Origin: Escherichia hormaechei_A
GTDB lineage: Bacteria > Pseudomonadota > Gammaproteobacteria > Enterobacterales > Enterobacteriaceae
Assembly (NCBI GenBank): GCA_042434945.1
Contig: CP170191.1
Location: forward strand, 1,364,001-1,428,000
Direction of reading: 5' to 3'
Length of the DNA: 64,000 nucleotides
Shown: positions 1 to 9,168 of the stretch, piece by piece
Layout of the letters: the number at the start of each line of letters is the position of its first letter
Position numbering within the stretch: position 1 is the first letter of the stretch
Translations under genes and position numbers: made by a program
Notes under the pieces: model-generated
Databases searched by the model: none
What the model was told of the DNA's origin: nothing
The model's input: only the letters and a program-made list of their open reading frames with translations

Positions 1-289
1 GCGCGCGCGGATTCAGCACCAGCCCGGCGTGGCCGCCGAGGTGCTGGTTAGTAAACGCCCCGACCTGCTCGTGAACGGCATATTCGTTACGGCAGATGCA
101 TTTGGTTTCCCCCACCGACTCCAGCGCTGCCAGAATCTCACGGATTTCACCGCGCAGCCGCCAGGCGTCGTGTCCAACGCGCGCAAATGCCAGCTCTGCT
201 TCGCTGATGTGCATTAATCCGGCGATATCACGGGCGTACTTACCCGGATGTTCTTCTTTAAGCTCAAGCCAGCGTGTGTAGTGACCCAT
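1..289 (-). CDS. hmuS: Haem-degrading/transport protein HmuS, N-terminal part
   Basis: The minus-strand reading from the ATG at 289 gives an N-terminus starting MGHYTRWLELKEEHPGKYAR, which matches the HemS/HmuS/ChuS family; the gene runs off the left edge after about 96 codons. The family binds haem delivered to the cytoplasm and releases iron or passes haem on. It is the third gene of the minus-strand order hemP-hmuR-hmuS and starts 35 bp after the hmuR stop, so it is probably co-transcribed. Only the N-terminal portion is visible, so no catalytic residues can be checked. Confidence 0.85.
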   Translation of the reverse strand, partial: MGHYTRWLELKEEHPGKYARDIAGLMHISEAELAFARVGHDAWRLRGEIREILAALESVGETKCICRNEYAVHEQVGAFTNQHLGGHAGLVLNPRA

Positions 290-324
290 AATCTTATCCT
301 TCTGAATCGTTGCCCCGAAGGGAA

Positions 325-2307
325 TTACCATTGATAACTGACGAAGATCTTGCCGTTGCGGCCATCCTGCGGGATGCCTTGTGGTGACCAGTAGGCTTTG
401 TCGAAGGCGTTCCCCAGCACGAGGGTGGTGGTGATGCCTTTGAACTGCTGCTGACCTTTATAGCTGACGTAGAAATCATTCACTGCGTAGCCAGGCTGCT
501 CGCTGTAGCTGCTGCTGATGTGCGTTGAACGTTCGACGAAGGTGCCGATCCAGCCCACGGAGAAGCCGCTTTGCGCCACGGGGATATCCAGCTTGCTGGT
601 GACGGTGTCCGGGTTGATGCTGGAGATGTATTCGCCCGTGTCGGTATCTTTCCCGCGTGTGCGGTTGTAGGCCACGTCCAGGTTGAACAGACTGGTCGCG
701 TAGGTCGCCATCATGTCCCAGCCCCAGATTTTGGCATTTGGTACGTTATAGGACATGGTGGTGGCCGCCGCAAAATCGACGGTAGTGGAGATGTAATCTT
801 TCGCTTTGGTGTCGAAGTAGCTGGCTTTGAACTCCAGCGCGTCGTTGGCGAGCAGCAGATCGTCAAAACGTAGCCCAAAACCGAACTCCTGGGTTTCGTT
901 AGTTTCCGGACGCAGGTTCGGGTTCGGCACCCAGTAGTTGGTGTAGAAGCTGCCGATAGAGAAGTGCTTCGAGTCGTTATACATCTCGCCCATCGTTGGC
1001 GCACGGAAGGCCTGGGCGTAAGAGCCGAACAGCATCAGCCAGTCGGCTGGACTCACGGTTAACCCGGCGCGTGATGACCACTTATCCGCATCCACGTCGT
1101 CGTAACCGTCGCTGCTGCCGCGGTAGTTGTCGTAACGCGTCCCGCCGAGAAGCGTTACCGGCAGGTCGCGCAGAGTGATCTCATCCTGCAACCAGCCGGA
1201 GCTGAAGTCGATTTTCGCGTCCGGGAAGCCGGTGGTCGCGCCGCCAGGGTGTTGCTCCTGACGATAGTATTCCCCGCCGTAGGTCAGCAGGTGCGAGGCG
1301 AAAGAGTCGCTGAACAGGCGGGTGCGGTTTTCCACTTTGCCGCCTTTGGTAGTCTGCTTACGGAACTCGCCGCTGGCGTCGATGTTCTGGGCGTTGATCC
1401 GCGCTTCGGACCAGTAAATTTTCGCATCGGCGTTCAGCCAGTCGTTTCCGGCTGGCGCAATGCGGTAGCCAAGCTGGGCATCGCGCTGAATGGTGGAACG
1501 ATCGGTCATCGGGTTACTGCTGCTGGCATCCGTGGTCTGCGGATTTTTCGGCTCCTGCGCGTCGTTGTTGTAGTAGCGCAGGGAGCCACTCAGCGTCTGC
1601 GCCGGATCGATTTTCCAGCTGCCTTTCGCCAGCATATTGTTGATGGATTCGTCGTTTGGCGCCCTCGCGCCGTCACTCTGGCGAATGTCGCCGCGATCGC
1701 GGCTGGACCAGGAGACCAGACCGTCCAGGGTATCGGTGCGGCCATAGGCGCTGGCACCCATCCCGATGCTGTGATCGCCCGTTGCACCGGTAGCAAATAC
1801 GCGATAGCCGCTGTTTTTACCTGCATCCAGCAGATCGCTGGCGTCGACGGTGTCATACGAAATTACGCCGCCCAGCGCGCCGCTGCCGTACAGCAAGGCG
1901 GAAGGACCACGTACTACTTCAATACGTTTGATCAGCGCCGGATCGAGGAACGTGCTGTTCAGGTGTCCGGTATCAGTGCCCTGGCGCACGCCATCCACCA
2001 GTATCAGCACACCACGGCGGTCATAGCCCCGGAGGTTAACGTCCTGACCGTTGGTGCGCCCGGTGCCGTCCAGCGTCAGACCGGGCACCTTGCGCAGCAG
2101 GTCGGCGGCGGAGCTGGCGGTCTGGTTTTCCGGCGCGGTGGCGTCAATCACGCTCACCATCATGGGGGCTTCAAAGGCGCTGCGGGCATTGCCGGTGGCG
2201 GTGACGGTGATCTCGTCTGCGGCGGCAAACGTAACGCCCGGCAGGGTGCTGACAATCGCCAGCGCCAGAAGAGACGGGCGTAAAGACGCGGATTGCAGGT
2301 GTGGCAT
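325..2307 (-). CDS. hmuR: TonB-dependent haem/haemoglobin receptor HmuR
   Basis: A 660-residue outer-membrane receptor that imports haem across the outer membrane using TonB energy. The protein opens with a signal peptide ending near the TFA-AADE region, followed by a TonB-box-like segment (DEITVTATG), a plug domain (about residues 50-170, with RRGVLILVDGVRQG and VVRGPSALLYGSGALGG) and a 22-strand-type barrel ending in the aromatic residue Trp (VSYQW), as usual for outer-membrane proteins. The sequence resembles Yersinia HemR/HmuR. It lies between hemP and hmuS on the same strand, downstream of a Fur box. Whether free haem or haemoprotein is the substrate cannot be told from sequence. Confidence 0.93.
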   Translation of the reverse strand: MPHLQSASLRPSLLALAIVSTLPGVTFAAADEITVTATGNARSAFEAPMMVSVIDATAPENQTASSAADLLRKVPGLTLDGTGRTNGQDVNLRGYDRRGVLILVDGVRQGTDTGHLNSTFLDPALIKRIEVVRGPSALLYGSGALGGVISYDTVDASDLLDAGKNSGYRVFATGATGDHSIGMGASAYGRTDTLDGLVSWSSRDRGDIRQSDGARAPNDESINNMLAKGSWKIDPAQTLSGSLRYYNNDAQEPKNPQTTDASSSNPMTDRSTIQRDAQLGYRIAPAGNDWLNADAKIYWSEARINAQNIDASGEFRKQTTKGGKVENRTRLFSDSFASHLLTYGGEYYRQEQHPGGATTGFPDAKIDFSSGWLQDEITLRDLPVTLLGGTRYDNYRGSSDGYDDVDADKWSSRAGLTVSPADWLMLFGSYAQAFRAPTMGEMYNDSKHFSIGSFYTNYWVPNPNLRPETNETQEFGFGLRFDDLLLANDALEFKASYFDTKAKDYISTTVDFAAATTMSYNVPNAKIWGWDMMATYATSLFNLDVAYNRTRGKDTDTGEYISSINPDTVTSKLDIPVAQSGFSVGWIGTFVERSTHISSSYSEQPGYAVNDFYVSYKGQQQFKGITTTLVLGNAFDKAYWSPQGIPQDGRNGKIFVSYQW

Positions 2308-2383
2308 AGCAACTCTCCATAAGAATTGAAAAGCGCTGGCTGCCTGGGGATCACCTGGGTGGCTGGCGAATGTGTTGTCTGGT

Positions 2384-2572
2384 TTATTTAGTCAGGATCA
2401 GTTTTCCGGCATTGGTCTGGCGCAGCAGGTAGTGCTGGCCGTCATGCTCGATAATGACCCGTCCCTCCTCACCCAACAGGCTTTTGCTGTCGATTCGGCG
2501 ATCGGTGGGAGCAGGGGACGGCGCTGTGTGTGTTTTTGTTGGCGTTGCCGCGCTGTTATCGGTCGGTGACAT
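2384..2572 (-). CDS. hemP: Small haemin uptake protein HemP
   Basis: A 62-residue protein with the conserved C-terminal HemP block (RRIDSKSLLGEEGRVIIEH then a YLLRQTNAGKLILTK tail). I chose the ATG at 2572; an in-frame ATG at 2590 would add six residues. HemP-family proteins sit at the head of haem-uptake operons and in some bacteria activate the receptor gene; the mechanism in enterics is unsettled. Here it is the first gene after the Fur box and 76 bp ahead of hmuR. In E. coli the homologue ydiE also sits next to aroH, so its position is ancestral. Confidence 0.88.
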   Translation of the reverse strand: MSPTDNSAATPTKTHTAPSPAPTDRRIDSKSLLGEEGRVIIEHDGQHYLLRQTNAGKLILTK

Positions 2573-2597
2573 AATGTTTATAAATAACAATCAATGT

Positions 2598-2616
2598 AAC
2601 AATGATAATCATTATC
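2598..2616. promoter_or_regulatory. Fur box upstream of hemP
   Basis: The 19 bases AACAATGATAATCATTATC match 17 of 19 positions of the classical Fur consensus GATAATGATAATCATTATC. The site lies 26 bp upstream of the hemP start, where it would block transcription of hemP-hmuR-hmuS in iron-replete cells. Binding itself is inferred. Confidence 0.9.
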
Positions 2617-2709
2617 AATAAACTGCAAATTCACGGCAAGCGTTTTTGTGAAAATTGTGTGACGGGATCAAATTTGGGGGAGAGGTGCGGTCTGATGCCC
2701 TCACCCCGA

Positions 2710-2730
2710 CCCTCTCCCACGGGGAGAGGG
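2710..2730. repeat. Perfect 9-3-9 intergenic palindrome
   Basis: CCCTCTCCC, a three-base loop, then GGGAGAGGG. It lies inside a CCCTCACCCCGACCC-type block of a kind found dispersed between enterobacterial genes. It sits downstream of aroH, next to a REP element, and may stabilise transcript ends. There is no U-tract, so it is not a standard terminator. Confidence 0.7.
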
Positions 2731-2745
2731 AGAAGGGCACGTACC

Positions 2746-2778
2746 GTAGGCCGGGTAAGCGTAGCGTCACCCGGCAGG
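2746..2778. repeat. REP (repetitive extragenic palindrome) element
   Basis: A GCCGGGTAAGCG ... CACCCGGC inverted repeat, typical of enterobacterial REP units, abutting the 3' end of aroH. Two further copies of this family occur at about 11.83 and 24.71 kb. Confidence 0.8.
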
Positions 2779-2781
2779 ATT

Positions 2782-3828
2782 TTAAAAGCGTGTGTCCACG
2801 GCTGAAGCCAGCATCTCCAGCAGCAGCTCGCTGTCTTCCCAGCTCAGGCACGGGTCGGTGATTGACTGGCCGTAGACCATTTGCTGTCCAGCGACGATTT
2901 TCTGCGTGCCTTCTTTGATAAAACTTTCCGCCATAATTCCAGCAATCGCCGTAGAGCCATTGCGGATTTGCTGACAAATATCCTCACAAACTTCTAACTG
3001 GCGACGGTGCTGCTTCTGGCAGTTACCGTGGCTGAAATCCACCACCAGATGTTCAGGTAAATCAAACTCGTGCAGCGTATCGCAGGCTGCGGCGATATCA
3101 TCGGCATGATAATTCGGTTTTTTGCCGCCACGCATAATAATGTGGCCATACGGGTTGCCGCTGGTCTGATAGATGGTCATCTGACCATTTTTGTCTGGCG
3201 AGAGGAACATATGGCTGGCGCGGGCTGCGCGGATAGCATCCACAGCAATCCGCGTGTTGCCATCGGTACCATTTTTAAAACCTACCGGACAGGAGAGTGC
3301 CGAAGCCATTTCACGGTGGATCTGACTTTCGGTAGTACGTGCGCCAATCGCGCCCCAACTGATTAAATCAGCAATAAACTGACCGGTCACCATATCGAGG
3401 AACTCTGTCGCGGTGGGGACGCCCAGCTCATTTACCTGTAAAAGTAATTTGCGCGCCAGCTCCAGACCGTGATTTACCCGATAGCTACCGTTTAAATCCG
3501 GATCGGAGATTAGTCCTTTCCAGCCGACAACAGTTCGTGGTTTTTCAAAATAGGTGCGCATTACGATTTCCAGCCGTGACTGGTACTGGTTGCGCAGCGA
3601 CTGCAGACGGGTGGCGTACTCCATTGCAGCGGTGAGATCGTGGATAGAGCAGGGGCCAATAATGACCAACAGTCGCTTATCTTCACCATTCAGTATTTTT
3701 TCAATTCTGCGGCGGGAGTCGGTGACATGGGTGGCGACGCCAGGCGTTACGGGATACCGTAGCGCGAGTTCGGCGGGCGTTACCAGGCTCTCAATACGCG
3801 CAGTACGGAGTTCGTCAGTTCTGTTCAT
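2782..3828 (-). CDS. aroH: Trp-sensitive DAHP synthase AroH
   Basis: 3-Deoxy-D-arabino-heptulosonate-7-phosphate synthase, the first step of aromatic amino-acid synthesis (PEP + erythrose-4-phosphate), 348 residues as in E. coli AroH. The start at 3828 (MNRTDELRTARIE) is the known AroH start; upstream in-frame codons belong to the leader. Motifs include the LLVIIGPCSIHD and GARTTESQ segments of the class I enzyme. From memory, residues 1 to about 300 are essentially identical to E. coli AroH, while the last 45 or so (ESFIKEGTQKIVAGQQMVYG onward) differ at many positions, suggesting a recombination joint near 2.93 kb. Expression is probably repressed by TrpR via the upstream operator. Confidence 0.95.
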   Translation of the reverse strand: MNRTDELRTARIESLVTPAELALRYPVTPGVATHVTDSRRRIEKILNGEDKRLLVIIGPCSIHDLTAAMEYATRLQSLRNQYQSRLEIVMRTYFEKPRTVVGWKGLISDPDLNGSYRVNHGLELARKLLLQVNELGVPTATEFLDMVTGQFIADLISWGAIGARTTESQIHREMASALSCPVGFKNGTDGNTRIAVDAIRAARASHMFLSPDKNGQMTIYQTSGNPYGHIIMRGGKKPNYHADDIAAACDTLHEFDLPEHLVVDFSHGNCQKQHRRQLEVCEDICQQIRNGSTAIAGIMAESFIKEGTQKIVAGQQMVYGQSITDPCLSWEDSELLLEMLASAVDTRF

Positions 3829-3973
3829 TACAAGTCTCAGAAATTTGTTGCTTCTACGGCAGGACTGCCGGGAAGTGATGCGCATCACGATAAACCAATC
3901 GCTGCTGATTTCAAGTGCGAGGTGTGTCACACCTCGCCGGGTGGTTAGCATGATAACAAAAAAACAAGCTAAT

Positions 3974-3991
3974 GCACTAGTTCTCTAGTAC
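3974..3991. promoter_or_regulatory. TrpR operator of aroH
   Basis: On the minus strand the bases read GTACTAGAGAACTAGTGC, close to the TrpR consensus with inverted CTAG half-sites. It lies upstream of aroH and overlaps the last codons of ppsR, as I recall for E. coli. A -10-like TATCAT follows downstream on the minus strand near 3951. Confidence 0.85.
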
Positions 3992-4818
3992 ATTCGGCGG
4001 CTAAGGCCCATGATATCGAGGATCTTGGTGGCAATCTCTTCTACCGAATAATTGGTACTGTTAATCCACGGGATCTGATTTTTACGGTACAACGCTTCCA
4101 CTTCCGCGACTTCCATCCTGCACTGACGAAGCGAGGCATAGCGACTGTTCTCCCGACGTTCCTCGCGAATCGCCGCCAGACGTTCCGGGTCGATAGTCAG
4201 GCCGAACAATTTATGCTGAAGCGGTTTGAGCGACGCGGGTAGCACCAGATTATCCATATCGTCGGCAATAAAGGGGTAGTTTGCCGCGCGGATACCAAAC
4301 TGCATTGCCAGATACAGACTGGTGGGGGTTTTACCACAGCGAGAAACACCGAGCAGGATCACCTGAGCCTGGTCCAGATTGCGCAACGAAATGCCGTCAT
4401 CGTGGGCGAGGGTGTAATCAATCGCCGCAATGCGCGCATCATATTTATTGAGATTATTAGGGTTAAGGCCATGGGTACGATGAGCAATCGGCGTTGGATC
4501 CAGTTTCATCTCTTGTTGTAGCGGGGCAACCAGCGCCTGAACAATATCCTGGCAAAAGCCTTCACTTTGCAAGATGATGGCGCGAATCTCCGGCAACACG
4601 ATGGAGTAGAAGACCAGCGGGCGCACACCTGTCTGGTGATAAATTGCGTCAATCTGATCCTTCACTGCCCGTGCACGGCTCTCATTTTCGACAAACGGCA
4701 GCGTAATGCTGCTGATAGTGACGGGAAATTGTGACATTACTGCGTGTCCTAATACCTCCGCAGTTATTGCCGTACCATCAGAAATATAAAAAACGTGGCG
4801 ATCAACAGCATTATCCAT
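3985..4818 (-). CDS. ppsR: PEP synthetase regulatory kinase/pyrophosphorylase PpsR
   Basis: A bifunctional DUF299-family enzyme that inactivates PEP synthase by ADP-dependent phosphorylation and reactivates it by Pi-dependent dephosphorylation. It is 277 residues long, the same as E. coli PpsR (YdiA), with the P-loop GVSRCGKT at residues 157-164. From memory the whole protein is identical to the E. coli K-12 one. It is divergent from its target ppsA across a 332-bp promoter region, and its 3' end carries the aroH operator. Confidence 0.96.
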
Positions 4819-5048
4819 TTTGTTCTTCCCGTGATGCAGACATAATTCTATGAAAGCATAAATTAAAAACGTACAGAAGCGTAGAACGTTATGTCTGGTT
4901 TATAAAATGAACCTTCAATTTTATTTTTTATGAAAACAGCATTTCATTTTTATGGTTTCGTTTATACCGATGGTTTATGTGGAAATTGTCGAATAGAGCA
5001 GGTTTGCGCAACGCTGGGATCAGTCTTAAAAAGTAAAAAAATATATTT

Positions 5049-5065
5049 GCTTGAACGATTCACCG
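5049..5065. promoter_or_regulatory. Cra (FruR)-like site upstream of ppsA
   Basis: The minus strand reads TGAATCGTTCAA (5051-5062), fitting the Cra consensus TGAAWCGNTNRA. Cra activates ppsA in E. coli. The rest of the 4819-5150 interval is AT-rich promoter sequence for ppsR and ppsA, and I see no other gene in it. Confidence 0.75.
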
Positions 5066-5150
5066 TTTTTTTCATCCGGTTAAATATGCAAAGATAAATG
5101 CGCAGAAATGTGTTTCTCAAACCGTTCATTTATCACAAAAGGATTGTTCG

Positions 5151-7529
5151 ATGTCCAACAATGGCTCGTCACCGCTGGTGCTTTGGTATAACCAACTCGG
5201 CATGAATGATGTAGACAGGGTTGGGGGCAAAAATGCCTCCCTGGGTGAAATGATTACTAATCTTTCCGGAATGGGTGTTTCCGTTCCGAATGGTTTCGCC
5301 ACAACCGCCGACGCGTTTAACCAGTTTCTGGACCAAAGCGGCGTAAACCAGCGCATTTATGAACTGCTGGATAAAACGGATATTGACGATGTTACCCAGC
5401 TTGCGAAAGCGGGCGCGCAAATCCGCCAGTGGATTATCGACACTCCCTTCCAGCCTGAGCTGGAAAACGCCATCCGCGAAGCCTATGCACAGCTTTCCGC
5501 CGATGACGAAAACGCCTCTTTTGCGGTACGCTCCTCCGCCACCGCAGAAGACATGCCGGACGCTTCCTTTGCCGGTCAGCAGGAAACCTTCCTCAACGTT
5601 CAGGGTTTTGACGCCGTTCTCGTGGCAGTGAAACATGTATTTGCTTCTCTGTTTAACGATCGCGCCATCTCTTATCGTGTGCACCAGGGTTACGATCACC
5701 GTGGCGTGGCGCTCTCCGCCGGTGTTCAGCGGATGGTGCGCTCCGACCTCGCATCTTCTGGCGTGATGTTCTCCATTGATACCGAATCCGGCTTTGACCA
5801 GGTGGTGTTTATCACTTCCGCATGGGGCCTTGGGGAAATGGTCGTGCAGGGTGCGGTTAACCCGGATGAGTTTTACGTGCATAAACCGACACTGGCGGCG
5901 AATCGCCCGGCTATCGTGCGCCGCACCATGGGGTCGAAAAAAATCCGCATGGTTTACGCGCCGACCCAGGAGCACGGCAAGCAGGTTAAAATCGAAGACG
6001 TACCGCAGGAACAGCGTGACATCTTCTCGCTGACCAACGAAGAAGTGCAGGAACTGGCAAAACAGGCCGTACAAATTGAGAAACACTACGGTCGCCCAAT
6101 GGATATTGAGTGGGCGAAAGATGGCCACACCGGCAAACTGTTCATTGTGCAGGCGCGTCCGGAAACCGTGCGCTCACGCGGTCAGGTCATGGAGCGTTAT
6201 ACGCTGCATTCACAGGGTAAGATTATCGCCGAAGGCCGTGCTATCGGTCATCGCATCGGCGCGGGTCCGGTGAAAGTCATCCATGACATCAGCGAAATGA
6301 ACCGCATCGAACCTGGCGACGTGCTGGTTACTGACATGACCGATCCGGACTGGGAACCGATCATGAAGAAAGCATCTGCCATCGTCACCAACCGTGGCGG
6401 TCGTACCTGTCACGCGGCGATCATCGCTCGTGAACTGGGCATTCCGGCGGTAGTGGGCTGTGGTGATGCAACAGAACGGATGAAAGACGGTGAGAACGTC
6501 ACTGTTTCTTGTGCCGAAGGTGATACTGGTTACGTCTATGCGGAGTTGCTGGAATTTAGCGTGAAAAGCTCCAGCGTAGAAACGATGCCGGATCTGCCGT
6601 TGAAAGTGATGATGAACGTCGGTAACCCGGACCGTGCTTTCGACTTCGCCTGCCTACCGAACGAAGGCGTGGGCCTTGCGCGTCTGGAATTTATCATCAA
6701 CCGTATGATTGGCGTCCACCCACGCGCACTGCTTGAGTTTGACGATCAGGAACCGCAGTTGCAAAACGAAATCCGCGAGATGATGAAAGGTTTTGATTCT
6801 CCGCGTGAATTTTACGTTGGTCGTCTGACTGAAGGGATCGCGACGCTGGGTGCCGCGTTTTATCCGAAGCGCGTCATTGTCCGTCTCTCTGATTTTAAAT
6901 CGAACGAATATGCCAACCTGGTCGGTGGTGAGCGTTACGAGCCAGATGAAGAGAACCCGATGCTAGGCTTCCGTGGCGCGGGCCGCTATGTTTCCGACAG
7001 CTTCCGCGACTGTTTCGCGCTGGAGTGTGAAGCAGTGAAACGTGTGCGCAACGACATGGGACTGACCAACGTTGAGATCATGATCCCGTTCGTGCGTACC
7101 GTAGATCAGGCGAAAGCGGTGGTTGAAGAACTGGCGCGTCAGGGGCTGAAACGTGGCGAGAACGGGCTGAAAATCATCATGATGTGTGAAATCCCGTCCA
7201 ACGCCTTGCTGGCCGAGCAGTTCCTCGAATATTTCGACGGCTTCTCAATTGGCTCAAACGATATGACGCAGCTGGCGCTCGGTCTGGACCGTGACTCCGG
7301 CGTGGTGTCTGAATTGTTCGATGAGCGCAACGATGCGGTGAAAGCACTGCTGTCGATGGCTATCCGTGCCGCGAAGAAACAGGGCAAATATGTCGGGATT
7401 TGCGGTCAGGGTCCGTCCGACCACGAAGACTTTGCCGCATGGTTGATGGAAGAGGGGATCGATAGCCTGTCTCTGAACCCGGACACCGTGGTGCAAACCT
7501 GGTTAAGCCTGGCTGAACTGAAGAAATAA
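5151..7529 (+). CDS. ppsA: Phosphoenolpyruvate synthase PpsA
   Basis: Converts pyruvate + ATP + water to PEP + AMP + Pi, the gluconeogenic entry from pyruvate or lactate. It has 792 residues: an N-terminal ATP-grasp pyruvate-binding domain (about 15-345), a PEP-utilising mobile domain with the phosphorylated His421 in GGRTCHAAIIARELG, and a C-terminal PEP-binding barrel with the IGSNDMTQLALGLDRDSG and GICGQGPSD motifs. From memory it is residue-for-residue the E. coli protein. The start at 5151 follows an AAAGGA ribosome site. A strong terminator follows directly. Confidence 0.97.
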   Translation: MSNNGSSPLVLWYNQLGMNDVDRVGGKNASLGEMITNLSGMGVSVPNGFATTADAFNQFLDQSGVNQRIYELLDKTDIDDVTQLAKAGAQIRQWIIDTPFQPELENAIREAYAQLSADDENASFAVRSSATAEDMPDASFAGQQETFLNVQGFDAVLVAVKHVFASLFNDRAISYRVHQGYDHRGVALSAGVQRMVRSDLASSGVMFSIDTESGFDQVVFITSAWGLGEMVVQGAVNPDEFYVHKPTLAANRPAIVRRTMGSKKIRMVYAPTQEHGKQVKIEDVPQEQRDIFSLTNEEVQELAKQAVQIEKHYGRPMDIEWAKDGHTGKLFIVQARPETVRSRGQVMERYTLHSQGKIIAEGRAIGHRIGAGPVKVIHDISEMNRIEPGDVLVTDMTDPDWEPIMKKASAIVTNRGGRTCHAAIIARELGIPAVVGCGDATERMKDGENVTVSCAEGDTGYVYAELLEFSVKSSSVETMPDLPLKVMMNVGNPDRAFDFACLPNEGVGLARLEFIINRMIGVHPRALLEFDDQEPQLQNEIREMMKGFDSPREFYVGRLTEGIATLGAAFYPKRVIVRLSDFKSNEYANLVGGERYEPDEENPMLGFRGAGRYVSDSFRDCFALECEAVKRVRNDMGLTNVEIMIPFVRTVDQAKAVVEELARQGLKRGENGLKIIMMCEIPSNALLAEQFLEYFDGFSIGSNDMTQLALGLDRDSGVVSELFDERNDAVKALLSMAIRAAKKQGKYVGICGQGPSDHEDFAAWLMEEGIDSLSLNPDTVVQTWLSLAELKK

Positions 7530-7544
7530 AACCTGCACAACCTG

Positions 7545-7577
7545 AAAAAGGCGAGGATATCTGTCCTCGCCTTTTTT
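7545..7577 (+). terminator. Rho-independent terminator of ppsA
   Basis: Stem AAGGCGAGGA / TCCTCGCCTT with a short loop, flanked by A-rich sequence on the left and a run of T on the right, beginning 15 bp after the ppsA stop. It may work in both directions. Confidence 0.9.
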
Positions 7578-7764
7578 ATTTTCCTGCGAATATGCTCACC
7601 ATCACAAATAAAGCAAAAAAACCAAATATCATAATTTATCTGTTAATTTAGACAATTGTTAGCGGGCAGGGCGTTGCTAATACTTGAGCCTTACCGCGTA
7701 CATCCGTCGGGATGATGCGCGACTGGTTGAAATACGTTTTAACCTGATAAAAAGGCAAATAACA

Positions 7765-9165
7765 ATGACAATCTCCTCTGTATTACGTACCAAAGATAAA
7801 ATAGGTTATGGCCTCGGCGATATGGCCAGCGCGCTGGTCTGGCAAACGGCAACGTTATTTCTCGCTTATTTCTATACGGACGTATTCGGTTTGCCTGCGG
7901 CCATTATGGGCACCATGTTTTTAGTGGTGCGCGTGGTCGATGCGTTTGTCGACCCGTGCATTGGCGCGCTGGTGGACCGCACTCAGACCCGCCACGGTCG
8001 TTTTCGTCCCTGGCTGCTCTGGTTTGCCATTCCGTTTGGCGTGAGCTGCCTGATTACCTTCTACGTACCTGATGCCGGGGCGACGGCGAAAATTGTCTAT
8101 GCCTGCGTAACCTATGCCATCCTGAGTCTGATCTATTCCGCGATTAACGTCCCTTACTGTGCCATGCCTGGCGCGCTGACGCTCGACCCGCGCGAACGCC
8201 ACTCGCTGCAATCCTGGCGCTTTGGCCTGTCGTTTATCGGCGGGTTGATTGTAACCGTCATCGCGCTGCCGCTGGTCTCATTATTAGGCCAGGGGAATGT
8301 GCAAAAAGGCTATTTCTATGCCATGAGCCTGATGGGGCTGCTGGGTATTGTTTTATTCTTCTGCTGCTTCTTTATGACCCGGGAGCGTTACTCGCCGCGC
8401 AATGACACCTCCGGCTCGATGCTGACGGATTTAAAACTGCTGGCCGCCAATAGCCAGTGGCGAATTGTTTTTCTGTTTAATATTTTACTGTTAACCGCCG
8501 TCGTGACGCGTGGCTCTGCGACCATGTATTACGTTAACTATGTTCTGTTACGTCCGGAACTGGTTTTTGCCTTTATTGTTTCCGGCATGGTGGCCTCCTT
8601 AAGCGGCGCATTATTATCTGAACGCCTGCTGGGCAAATTTGACCGGGTGCGTGCCTATCAGTGGACCATTATTTCTTTCGTTATTTTTGGCGCGCTGATT
8701 TTCTTCATTCCGCCTTCACAGGTGTGGCTGATATTCGGTCTGAATATTGTGTTTAGTTTTATTCAGAACCTGACCACGCCGCTGCAATGGACCATGTTCT
8801 CCGATGTGGTGGACTACGAAGAACACCGTAGCGGCCGCCGCCTTGACGGGCTGGTCTTTTCTACCGCCCTGTTTGCCATCAAGTTTGGGCTGGCGCTGGG
8901 CGGGGCGGTGGTCGGTTGGGTGCTTGGCATGGTGGATTACGCGCCGGGTCAGGCAAACCAGGCGCCTCACGTTCTCGCAACCATCAATGCCCTGTTCACC
9001 CTGATCCCCTGCGCGCTGTTCCTCTGCATGGTGGCTCTCCTTGCCATCTACAAACTTAACAGCCGACTGGTGGACAGCATCGCCCGCGAGCTGGCCAGCA
9101 AACGCGATAGTCGAAACGATACGGGGCAGCTCAGCCCGGCAACCCAATCCGCACTACAGGAGTAA
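7765..9165 (+). CDS. GPH-family sugar:cation symporter
   Basis: A 466-residue, 12-helix transporter of the glycoside-pentoside-hexuronide family (MelB, YicJ, XynB type). Family features are the N-terminal KIGYGLGDMASALVWQ block, the VDAFVDPCIGALVDRTQTRHGRFRPW loop after helix 2 and the DVVDYEEHRSGRRLDGLVFS motif before helix 11. I chose the ATG at 7765 (MTISSVLRTKDK), which has an AAAGG site at suitable distance; in-frame codons extend further upstream but lack family similarity. It lies 3 bp before a GH3 glycosidase, so the pair probably imports and splits a beta-linked di- or oligosaccharide. The exact substrate is unknown. Confidence 0.9.
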   Translation: MTISSVLRTKDKIGYGLGDMASALVWQTATLFLAYFYTDVFGLPAAIMGTMFLVVRVVDAFVDPCIGALVDRTQTRHGRFRPWLLWFAIPFGVSCLITFYVPDAGATAKIVYACVTYAILSLIYSAINVPYCAMPGALTLDPRERHSLQSWRFGLSFIGGLIVTVIALPLVSLLGQGNVQKGYFYAMSLMGLLGIVLFFCCFFMTRERYSPRNDTSGSMLTDLKLLAANSQWRIVFLFNILLLTAVVTRGSATMYYVNYVLLRPELVFAFIVSGMVASLSGALLSERLLGKFDRVRAYQWTIISFVIFGALIFFIPPSQVWLIFGLNIVFSFIQNLTTPLQWTMFSDVVDYEEHRSGRRLDGLVFSTALFAIKFGLALGGAVVGWVLGMVDYAPGQANQAPHVLATINALFTLIPCALFLCMVALLAIYKLNSRLVDSIARELASKRDSRNDTGQLSPATQSALQE

Positions 9166-9168
9166 ACC

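Noticed and set aside
1249..2283. 344-codon open frame antisense to hmuR
   Set aside because: It lies wholly within the recognised receptor gene and has no recognisable domain.
5169..6128. 319-codon open frame antisense to ppsA
   Set aside because: It is a shadow of a strongly biased gene; ppsA is a complete match to its family.
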